Positions 1 through 6,119 of a stretch of DNA of 19,595 bases are shown here, piece by piece. The position numbers were made by a program, and so were the translations under genes. The notes under the pieces were generated by a model. It had not been told where the DNA came from. It saw only the letters and a program-made list of their open reading frames with translations, and did no database searches. Source of the DNA: an uncultured Alistipes sp. GTDB lineage: Bacteria > Bacteroidota > Bacteroidia > Bacteroidales > Rikenellaceae. Where the stretch lies: the NCBI GenBank assembly GCA_900550375.1, contig URRP01000043.1:1-19595 (forward strand). Direction: 5' to 3'. Position 1 is the first letter of the stretch, and every line of letters starts with the position of its first letter.

Positions 1-84
1 CAGGTCTTCAAACCCCAGAACTCGCTGGTCTGGAACCGCGAATTCTTCGGCTGGCTCGACAAGTACGTCAAAGGGACCGAATAG
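1..84 (+). CDS. C-terminal end of an S9 (prolyl oligopeptidase family) peptidase, partial
   Basis: The frame is open from the first base and ends at a TAG at 82-84, leaving 28 residues. The tail contains PQNSLVWNREFFGWLDKYVK, which resembles the extreme C-terminus of Bacteroidota S9 peptidases (dipeptidyl peptidase and acylaminoacyl peptidase type), where a PQNS..W..EFF.WLD..LK segment follows the catalytic His. The catalytic residues lie outside the window. The assignment rests on recognition of this short tail only, so another alpha/beta-hydrolase peptidase is possible. A hairpin terminator follows, so the gene appears to be transcriptionally separate from the surface cluster downstream. 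Confidence 0.6.
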   Translation, partial: QVFKPQNSLVWNREFFGWLDKYVKGTE

Positions 85-106
85 CTCATACCGGAACGAT
101 TACATC

Positions 107-150
107 GGGAGCGCATCTCCTCGGATCGGGATGCGCTTCCGATTCGTTTT
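107..150 (+). terminator. Rho-independent terminator after the S9 peptidase
   Basis: An 11-bp stem pairs 107-117 with 130-140 (GGGAGCGCATC against GATGCGCTTCC, with one G-U pair) around a 12-nt loop. It is followed by GATTCGTTTT. It lies 22 bases after the stop codon of the upstream gene, where a terminator is expected. The T-run is short, so efficiency is uncertain. Confidence 0.6.
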
Positions 151-202
151 AATCTCCCCAAGAAACTGTTCGTGATGAAAAACGGGGTGTTCGTTGAATA
201 TT

Positions 203-234
203 TTTCCTATATATAGGAGAACCCGCTATTTTTG
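203..234 (+). promoter_or_regulatory. Bacteroidota-type promoter of the surface-protein cluster, with an internal palindrome
   Basis: TATTTTTG at 227-234 matches the -7 consensus TAnnTTTG. TTTC at 203-206, exactly 20 bases upstream, is a 3 of 4 match to the -33 TTTG box. A perfect 12-bp palindrome, CCTATATATAGG (206-217), sits between the two boxes, where a repressor or activator could bind. The predicted transcript would have a leader of roughly 70 nt before the ATG at 309. Confidence 0.55.
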
Positions 235-308
235 TACACAAATTAAAAAATGTGTTCAAACCGAAGAACGACGGTCTCCTGCACGGCGGCCGCACCGAGA
301 TAACGAAG

Positions 309-1598
309 ATGAAAAAGACCCTGCTAAGCGTTTGTACGCTGCTGGTATTGGCCTTTGCGCCGGTGTCGTGTGACCGAGAGAATGCCGAATACGGCGACGA
401 ACAGCCGCCCGTCCAAACGGCCGTAGGCAAGTTGTCGCTCACGGCGATGACCGTCGCCCTCTCCCCCGAGACCGAAACGCACGATGCCGTCGTGCGTCCC
501 GACGCAGCACCGGCGGCGAACCTCCCCGCAGCCCATATCCAGCTCCGGCCGGCAACCCGTGCCGAAACCGCCTACACCTGCGAAATCACAGATGCAGCGG
601 GCAGCGCCGTTTCGAAATTCACCTACGACCGGCGCCCCGAGACCCTCACCCTGCCCGCCGGCGCCTATACGCTGACGGTCGACTCCTCCGAGCCGAAATC
701 CGCAGCGTGGGATACCCCTGTTTATACGGCCCGTCAGGAATTGCTTATCGATAAGAACGCGACCGTCGAAGTCGGCAAAGTGCTCTGCACGCCGGCCGCC
801 GTGAGCGTATCGCTCGCTTTCGACCCCGCATTCGGCGCACAATCGACCGCATCGGTCGACTGCGGCGGCGAAGCGCTCACCTTCACGACCACCGAGAGCC
901 GCACGGCCTATTTCGCCGTCGGCGAGACACGCACGCTGACCGTCACGGTCGAAGGAACGTCGGGCGAGGGGACGCCGGTGTCGTTCACCCAGCGGTATAC
1001 CGACGTACAGGCCGGGCAGTGGTACCGTTTCACCGTCAAGGGCGAATCGCTATCCGCTCCCGCGATCGTATGGGTCGGCCACGACATCACGCAGCGATAC
1101 GAAGCCAACGACAAGCTCGACGCCAAGATCGATATCACGGCCGCCGCAGGCATCCGCGCCTTCACCGTGGAGATTATCTCCGAAAAGGTGCTGACGCCCG
1201 AGATACTCGAGGGTGTGGGACTCGCTCCCGATCTCGACCTCATCAACCCGGGCGATCATAAGGAGGTACTGGAAGCCTTGGGGTTCCCCACGGAAGAGGC
1301 CGTATTGAATCAAACCGCCGTATCGTTCGACATCTCGCCCTTCATGCCGCTCATCCCGATCTTGGGCACGGGCGACAGCGATTTCCGTCTGACGGTCACC
1401 GACAACGAAGGGCAGACCACCGTCGCCTCGATCATGGTGCACAGCACCAACGGCGAAGCACCCGAACCCGAAGGCCCCGAAGAGGAGTATCCGGGCGGCG
1501 ATGCCAAACCGCTGGAACCGCCCCACGCCGGACAACCCTATCCGGGCGGCGACGCCAAACCGATTCACAACACACAAAAAATAACCACAATCCGATGA
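309..1598 (+). CDS. DUF4493-type surface lipoprotein with C-terminal PGGDAKP repeats
   Basis: This is a 429-residue predicted lipoprotein. The start at 309 was chosen over an in-frame ATG at 252 because it places a type II signal peptide (MKKTLLSVCTLLVLAFAPVS, then Cys21) at the N-terminus. Residues about 38-245 look like DUF4493, with the features LPAGAYTLTV, AAWDTPVY and a TVEVGKVLC strand. Residues about 253-380 form a second domain, starting WVGH and containing AAAGIRAFTVEI, that is also present in the lipoprotein encoded at 1806-4154. The tail is Pro/Glu/Gly-rich with two YPGGDAKP copies (394-401 and 411-418). DUF4493 proteins are known as exported Bacteroidota proteins of unknown function. 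The gene is first in the cluster, and its TGA overlaps the next ATG (ATGA). The N-terminal family call is fairly secure; the role is unknown. Confidence 0.8.
   Translation: MKKTLLSVCTLLVLAFAPVSCDRENAEYGDEQPPVQTAVGKLSLTAMTVALSPETETHDAVVRPDAAPAANLPAAHIQLRPATRAETAYTCEITDAAGSAVSKFTYDRRPETLTLPAGAYTLTVDSSEPKSAAWDTPVYTARQELLIDKNATVEVGKVLCTPAAVSVSLAFDPAFGAQSTASVDCGGEALTFTTTESRTAYFAVGETRTLTVTVEGTSGEGTPVSFTQRYTDVQAGQWYRFTVKGESLSAPAIVWVGHDITQRYEANDKLDAKIDITAAAGIRAFTVEIISEKVLTPEILEGVGLAPDLDLINPGDHKEVLEALGFPTEEAVLNQTAVSFDISPFMPLIPILGTGDSDFRLTVTDNEGQTTVASIMVHSTNGEAPEPEGPEEEYPGGDAKPLEPPHAGQPYPGGDAKPIHNTQKITTIR
1488..1562 (+). repeat. Two 24-bp direct repeats encoding YPGGDAKP
   Basis: The copies at 1488-1511 and 1539-1562 differ at one base (GAT versus GAC, both Asp) and are separated by 27 bases. 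Each encodes the octapeptide YPGGDAKP. A diverged third copy, encoding FPGGNAKP, lies at 1709-1732 in the adjacent small gene. The near-identity suggests recent duplication or gene conversion. Confidence 0.8.
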
Positions 1599-1786
1599 TT
1601 ATGAAGCAGAACATTACGAATTTCGGGGGGGGGTCGAAGACCTATCTCCGTCCGGAAGTCACCGCAACGGAAGTTGTCGTGGAGACCGGCTTTGCAGCCA
1701 GCGAGGCATTCCCCGGCGGAAATGCCAAACCTTTCAACGAGTGGGGCGATCAAATGCCTGATGCCTACGGCGATCCGATCGAATAA
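1595..1786 (+). CDS. Small Bacteroidota surface-locus protein with a FPGGNAKP motif
   Basis: This gene encodes 63 residues. Its ATG overlaps the upstream stop codon as ATGA, which suggests translational coupling; a second ATG at 1601 is an alternative start. It ends in three consecutive TAA codons (1784-1792), 13 bases before the next lipoprotein gene. There is no signal peptide or membrane segment. The pattern is a short polar N-terminus, three Gly encoded by a nine-G tract, YLRPEVTATEVVVETGFAAS, then FPGGNAKP and an acidic tail. Short proteins with a Y..P...E...E.GFA.S-like core are common beside Bacteroidota surface-protein genes, but I know of no assigned function. The motif shared with the C-terminus of the preceding lipoprotein supports it as a real gene. 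What it does is unknown. Confidence 0.7.
   Translation: MIMKQNITNFGGGSKTYLRPEVTATEVVVETGFAASEAFPGGNAKPFNEWGDQMPDAYGDPIE
1625..1633 (+). repeat. Poly-G tract (nine G) inside the small-protein gene
   Basis: Nine consecutive G residues encode Gly-Gly-Gly at codons 11-13 of the 63-residue protein. Tracts of this length are prone to slipped-strand mispairing. With nine G the gene reads to its triple TAA. With eight G the frame passes into that of the lipoprotein starting at 1806, with no stop in between. With ten G it would stop at a TGA near 1759-1761. Confidence 0.85.
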
Positions 1787-1805
1787 TAATAAAACAGACA
1801 TCCAT

Positions 1806-4154
1806 ATGAAACACGCATTTACCAAAGGATTGTTCGTTGCAGCCACTGCAACGCTCATCGCGGCCTGCTCGACCGACGACGCAGCCGACCAAATGCCGGT
1901 AGCACCCGGCAAAATCGAGGTCAGCCTCAAAGCCGCGCTGCCCCAGAGCCGCGCGCAGATCGAGGTCGACGAGTCCAACGGCCGTTTCTCCGGTTCGTGG
2001 GAGGCGACCGACGAGCTGACGGTCTGCGCCGAAGGCAGCCAGACGGGCGAAGAGACCCAGAAATTCACCTACGACGCCTCCTCGAAGGTATTCAAAGGCC
2101 AGCTGACCGACGCCACGCAGGACTGGACCTACCGGGCCGTCTACCCTGCCGTCGACGCTACGCCGCTCAACATCCCGTTCGGTGCGGAGCGTACGCAGAA
2201 GGGCAGCAATTTCAACGGCGCCTACGATCCCCTCGTGTCGGCACCCGTAACCCATGCCGGCGCCGAGCCGGGCAAGACCCCGCAGAGCGAAGCCGTGACC
2301 TTCGGTCTGAACCGTCTGACGGCCATTCTGGCGCTCACGTTCGAGACCGACTACGCTACGGTCAAGGCCGAAAAGGTAAAGTCAGTAGCACTGACCGCCG
2401 CCGGCAAGACGATCGCCGCCAAGTCGTTCGACATCACGCTTGACGACCAGTCGGGCGCCCTCAACGCCTCCGAGCCGTCGGAGACGATCACGCTGAGCTA
2501 CGAAGCCGGCAGCGAACCGGCTGCCGCCTCGTTCAAGGCCTATTTCAACGTTCCGGCCGACACCTACGGCAAGCTGTCGATCGTCGTTGCGACCGAAGGC
2601 CACACCGCGGCGTTCGATCTGACGAGCGGTGTCGAACTGGCCGCCGGCGAGCTGGCCTACAAGACCCGTCCCGTCACCGGATGGACGGCTCTTGCCGCCG
2701 CTCCGAAGATGGAGTGGGTCGACCACACACCGAAAGCCGACGGAACCTATGAAAAGGAGGAGATCAAGGAGGGCATGAGCGTAAAGGTCAACCTGCAGGC
2801 AGCGGCCGGAATCGAAGGCTTCGTCATCAAAATCAACTCTCCGATTCTTGCGACGGTGCTCGGTTCGGATTTCCCGCCCGAAGGAAACGTCGTGACGATG
2901 GACGTCGTCAACAATACCGACGCATACGACTTCCTGACATCCATCGACGTAGCCCTTCCCAATCCGCTGAAAGGGCACAGCGATGCCTTCTCGCTGGATC
3001 TGTCCCAGCTCGTCCCGATGATTCTCTCCCTCAGCGAACTCGGGGATATCGCGGGAGACCACAGCTTCACGCTCAGCATGGCGGACGCTCAGGGACGGTC
3101 GATCGAAAAAACGCTTGTTTTCTATGTTTCCACTCCTGAGGCCAAACCGACCATCGTCTATAACAACGACGCCGATTTGTGGAAGAACACCGCTTCGCTG
3201 ACGGTCACCGACATGCCCGATGGCGCGAAGGTGCAGTATCGCATCAAAAACGGCACGTGGGTCGACGCCGCCGCGAGCGGCACGGCCGGCAAATACGCCA
3301 TCGCACCGAACTGGGGCAGCGCTCAGACGAACGACGGAGGTAACAGCTATTTCACCGTCGCCGCCGGAACGGGCGTATTCGCAGGTCACACCTACGAATG
3401 CCGCATTCAGAGCGGAGAGACGACGGTGGCGACCTGCGAGTTCACGACCGCCTCCGGCGACACGATTCAGAGCGTGGCGGACGGAGGGTTGTCGTGCTAC
3501 ACCACGAAAAACGAATCGGCTCCGTTCTGGGGAAGCGGCAACAACCAGTTCGCAACCAAGCTCTGCACATTCGACGGTTCGCTCTCAGCCGCTTACATGC
3601 AAGCCAACAAGCCCCCAATAATCGTCAACATCGCTCCGGGCAATCTGTTCACGGGACTGTTCAAGTTCAACGGAATAAGCAAAAAGACGGGAACGGTCAG
3701 TTTCGGCCAGAAATACACGTACACGGCCCGTCCGACCGCCATCCGCTTTAAATACAAAGCGAAGATCGGAACGGTCACGGCAACCGATCAGGGTTCCTAC
3801 ATTCCCAAGGATGAACAGGACGAGGCCAGCATCACGGTCTGCATCGTGGACTGGGCCGACCGTCATCTGACCACCGCCGGAAACGGCGCCCCCACCGGCG
3901 TATGGAATCCGGTGACGAAAGTCGGCTTGAGCGAATCCGAGAAAGTGATCGCTTACGGTGTCTACTATCCGAATCAGACGGTGGAAGAGATGGTCGAGCA
4001 CACCATCCCGCTGCACTATTACGACAAAGACGGAGCGGCTCCCGAAGGCAATTACACGATCGTCATTTCGTGCGCCACGAGCCGCTACGGCGACTATATG
4101 AACGGCTGCGCAACGAATGCGCTTTACATCAAGGATTTCGAGTGGGTCTACTGA
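1806..4154 (+). CDS. Large lipoprotein: fimbrillin-like region, shared unassigned domain, Ig/FN3-like region, PCMD domain
   Basis: This is a 782-residue predicted lipoprotein with signal peptide MKHAFTKGLFVAATATLIAA and lipidated Cys21. Residues about 33-297 resemble the fimbrillin (FimA/Mfa-like) fold family, with FSGSWEATDELTV, a Y.AVYP element and a strand-rich region ending near GELAYKTRPVTGW. Residues about 303-443 match the second domain of the lipoprotein at 309-1598 (W-V-x-H, AAAGIEGFVIKI, FSLDLSQLVPMI, D-x-x-G-R). Residues about 446-548 look like an Ig- or FN3-like module. Residues about 555-782 resemble the PCMD domain (PF13201, putative carbohydrate metabolism), sharing GNLF.G, FGQ....RP.A and S.RYGDY...DFE with the lipoprotein at 6120-7721. 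The start at 1806 was chosen for the lipoprotein signal, although the frame stays open upstream to the poly-G tract. It probably acts at the cell surface; ligand unknown. Confidence 0.75.
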   Translation: MKHAFTKGLFVAATATLIAACSTDDAADQMPVAPGKIEVSLKAALPQSRAQIEVDESNGRFSGSWEATDELTVCAEGSQTGEETQKFTYDASSKVFKGQLTDATQDWTYRAVYPAVDATPLNIPFGAERTQKGSNFNGAYDPLVSAPVTHAGAEPGKTPQSEAVTFGLNRLTAILALTFETDYATVKAEKVKSVALTAAGKTIAAKSFDITLDDQSGALNASEPSETITLSYEAGSEPAAASFKAYFNVPADTYGKLSIVVATEGHTAAFDLTSGVELAAGELAYKTRPVTGWTALAAAPKMEWVDHTPKADGTYEKEEIKEGMSVKVNLQAAAGIEGFVIKINSPILATVLGSDFPPEGNVVTMDVVNNTDAYDFLTSIDVALPNPLKGHSDAFSLDLSQLVPMILSLSELGDIAGDHSFTLSMADAQGRSIEKTLVFYVSTPEAKPTIVYNNDADLWKNTASLTVTDMPDGAKVQYRIKNGTWVDAAASGTAGKYAIAPNWGSAQTNDGGNSYFTVAAGTGVFAGHTYECRIQSGETTVATCEFTTASGDTIQSVADGGLSCYTTKNESAPFWGSGNNQFATKLCTFDGSLSAAYMQANKPPIIVNIAPGNLFTGLFKFNGISKKTGTVSFGQKYTYTARPTAIRFKYKAKIGTVTATDQGSYIPKDEQDEASITVCIVDWADRHLTTAGNGAPTGVWNPVTKVGLSESEKVIAYGVYYPNQTVEEMVEHTIPLHYYDKDGAAPEGNYTIVISCATSRYGDYMNGCATNALYIKDFEWVY

Positions 4155-4181
4155 TCCCTCCGAAATAAGACTTCCGGATTT

Positions 4182-4205
4182 CCGGGCGGCCCCACGACCG
4201 CCCGG
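4182..4205 (+). terminator. Intra-cluster GC-rich hairpin (possible attenuator) in the 136-base gap
   Basis: An 8-bp perfect stem (CCGGGCGG 4182-4189 with CCGCCCGG 4198-4205) has an 8-nt loop and lies 27 bases after the stop of the large lipoprotein gene. No T-run follows, only GAATTCGTTG. It may be a partial terminator, an RNA-processing or stability element, or incidental structure. A second imperfect hairpin, GCGGGGAG with CTCCCGC, lies further along the same gap. I see no promoter consensus in this gap. Confidence 0.35.
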
Positions 4206-4290
4206 GAATTCGTTGAAATGCGATACGGCTGCGGGGAGGGCCGCCGAAAAACTCCCGCGATACGCAAAGAACCGATTAACGCACTTCGAA

Positions 4291-5274
4291 ATGCGCAAAC
4301 TCAAACTTCTGACACTGATTCTGCTGCTGGGGACGGCCGTCGCGGCCGCCGCCCCGCGGCCGGAATCGCCCGTCGACCGAACGGCTGCCGCACCCGATCT
4401 CATGACAGCGGAAGCGTCCGATATCGCCGACGCGGTGCAGCCGCTCACCGCCGAAATTCTTCCCGCGACCGAGGTCGCTCCGGTATCGGAGGCGTCCGGC
4501 GAGCCGACTGCCACGACGCCGGCCGGCGACCGTGCAGCCGGACTCACGGCGATCGCGGACGGGGAACAGCCTCAGCCGGCGAAAACCGTCAACCAGCGGC
4601 GTGCCGAGCGCGGCATCAGCTCGATGACCAACCTCTTCGTCCCCAAAGGACAGTGGGTCTTCGGCGGTACGATCTCCTATTCGACCCACAACAACCGCGA
4701 CTACGACGTGCTCGTGATCGACGACATCACCTCCGAAGGCTACACCTTCAAGGTCAGTCCGATGATCGGCTATGCGCTGGGCAACAACTCGACGATCGGC
4801 GTGCGCTTCATCTACGGCCGCACGCTGCTCAAACTCGACGGGGCGAACGTCAGCTTCGGCGACGGCGACTCGTCGACAGACCTGAGCGTCGACTATTACT
4901 ACGCGCTGCGCCACTCCTATTCGTTCGCTGCGGTCTACCGCCGTTACATCCCCTTCGGCGAGTCGAAACGTTTCGGCATTTTCACCGACATCCAGCTGCT
5001 CTTCGGCGGCTCGCAAGGTAAGTTCGCGGCCGACTCGCCGATCAAAGGCACCTTCCAGCGGGGCTTCGACTTCGAGCTGGGCGTCTCACCCGGCCTGATC
5101 GCCTTCGCCACGAACAACATGGCCGTCGAGGTCAACGTCGGGATGATGGGTATCGGGTACAGCCGCGTGCGGCAGGTGCACAATCAGGTGACGACCGGCA
5201 CCCGCCACCAGAGCGCCATGAATTTCAAAGTCAACCTGCTCTCCGTAGGGCTGGGTATATCGTTCTACCTCTAA
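4291..5274 (+). CDS. Predicted outer-membrane beta-barrel protein with an Ala/Pro/Thr-rich N-terminal linker
   Basis: The gene encodes 327 residues. The start at 4291 was chosen because it directly precedes a signal peptide (MRKLKLLTLILLLGTAVAAA). Residues about 22-108 are low-complexity and rich in Ala, Pro, Thr and Glu, with no recognisable domain. Residues about 110-327 show alternating hydrophobic and polar strands with aromatic girdles (WVFGGTISY, DYYYALRHSYSFAAVYRRY, NLLSVGLGISFYL). The chain ends in an aromatic-rich strand, as in outer-membrane barrels. The barrel part is homologous along its length to the next protein (5287-6117); an example is KGQWVFGGTISYST against KGETMLGVTASYGT. 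No catalytic motif is visible. It probably inserts in the outer membrane as a partner of the surface lipoproteins, but a transport or anchoring role is inference. The N-terminal linker is unusual and absent from the paralogue. Confidence 0.7.
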   Translation: MRKLKLLTLILLLGTAVAAAAPRPESPVDRTAAAPDLMTAEASDIADAVQPLTAEILPATEVAPVSEASGEPTATTPAGDRAAGLTAIADGEQPQPAKTVNQRRAERGISSMTNLFVPKGQWVFGGTISYSTHNNRDYDVLVIDDITSEGYTFKVSPMIGYALGNNSTIGVRFIYGRTLLKLDGANVSFGDGDSSTDLSVDYYYALRHSYSFAAVYRRYIPFGESKRFGIFTDIQLLFGGSQGKFAADSPIKGTFQRGFDFELGVSPGLIAFATNNMAVEVNVGMMGIGYSRVRQVHNQVTTGTRHQSAMNFKVNLLSVGLGISFYL

Positions 5275-5286
5275 AACCGCACGGCA

Positions 5287-6117
5287 ATGAAGAAATTTCT
5301 CCTTTTGATGCTCCTCGCGCCAGCGGTTCTATCGGCCGCAGCCGACTCCCGCGCCGACGCTTCGGTCGTCGTGCGCAAAGACTCGACCTTCGTCGAAAAA
5401 CACCGTTTCCTGCCTACGGCCAAGCGCATCGACCGCCGCGTCGACCGCAACAAATTCGCCTACAAGGGTGAGACGATGCTCGGCGTCACGGCCTCCTACG
5501 GCACGATTTCGAGCGACGACACCGATATGATGCTCATCCTCGACCACATCAACCTCGACGGATCGATGGCGCAGGTCAACCCCTTCGCGGGCTATTTCTA
5601 CCGCGACAACAACTGCGTCGGGCTCCGGCTCGGCTACCGCCACATCGGCATGGAGCTGGGCAATCTGGACGTCGATCTGGGTTCGCAGAACGATCTGGAC
5701 ATCTCGCTCGACAACATGGACTACTCGGGCAACGCCTACTCGTTCGGACTCTTCCACCGCTCCTATACGGGTATCGACCCCAAGGGCAGTTTCGGGCTGT
5801 TCGCCGAGCTGGAACTCTCGGGCATGATCGGCCGCTCGGACTTCTCCTATATGTCGGGCGATACGTTGAAATCGACCCACAGCAAGTCGTTCAAGATGAA
5901 CATCTCGTTCAACCCGGGCGTGGCGGTCTACATCTTTCCCAACGTCTGCGGAACCCTCTCGTTCGGACTGGGCGGCTTCCAGTATTCGAAGATCGACCAG
6001 ACCGACCAAGACGGCAAAACCGGCAGCCGCACGGCGTCGAAAATGCGTTTTCGGCTCAATCTTGCCAATATTAACGTGGGCATGACCGTTCATTTGTGGA
6101 ACAAAAAGAAAGAGTAA
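5287..6117 (+). CDS. Predicted outer-membrane beta-barrel protein, paralogue of the preceding gene
   Basis: The gene encodes 276 residues with signal peptide MKKFLLLMLLAPAVLSAAA. After a charged segment (residues about 22-58) come regular amphipathic strands (TMLGVTASYGTI, CVGLRLGYRHIG, GSFGLFAELELSGMIG, CGTLSFGLGGFQYSK), ending with a strand NINVGMTVHLW and a short KKKE tail. It aligns across the whole barrel with the preceding protein: DDITSEG against DHINLDG, ALRHSYSFAAVYRRYIP against SGNAYSFGLFHRSYTG, and GVSPGLIAFATNN against FNPGVAVYIFPNV. It starts 12 bases after the previous stop and ends 2 bases before the next start, so co-translation of the three is likely. No specific family name can be given from the sequence alone. 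Confidence 0.7.
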   Translation: MKKFLLLMLLAPAVLSAAADSRADASVVVRKDSTFVEKHRFLPTAKRIDRRVDRNKFAYKGETMLGVTASYGTISSDDTDMMLILDHINLDGSMAQVNPFAGYFYRDNNCVGLRLGYRHIGMELGNLDVDLGSQNDLDISLDNMDYSGNAYSFGLFHRSYTGIDPKGSFGLFAELELSGMIGRSDFSYMSGDTLKSTHSKSFKMNISFNPGVAVYIFPNVCGTLSFGLGGFQYSKIDQTDQDGKTGSRTASKMRFRLNLANINVGMTVHLWNKKKE

Positions 6118-6119
6118 CC

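Noticed and set aside
252..308. Upstream start for the DUF4493 lipoprotein at 252
   Set aside because: It would put 19 polar residues before the signal peptide. The ATG at 309 directly begins a lipoprotein signal.
1488..1562. The paired 24-bp repeats considered as a CRISPR or recombination site
   Set aside because: There are only two in-frame copies with coding spacing. They encode the same octapeptide and are best explained as a protein repeat.
1625..1633. The nine-G tract considered as an assembly error that splits one gene into two
   Set aside because: With nine G the family-like core and the FPGGNAKP motif stay in frame with the start, and the next gene has its own lipoprotein signal. 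A sequencing error is still possible, and the check is listed in the findings.
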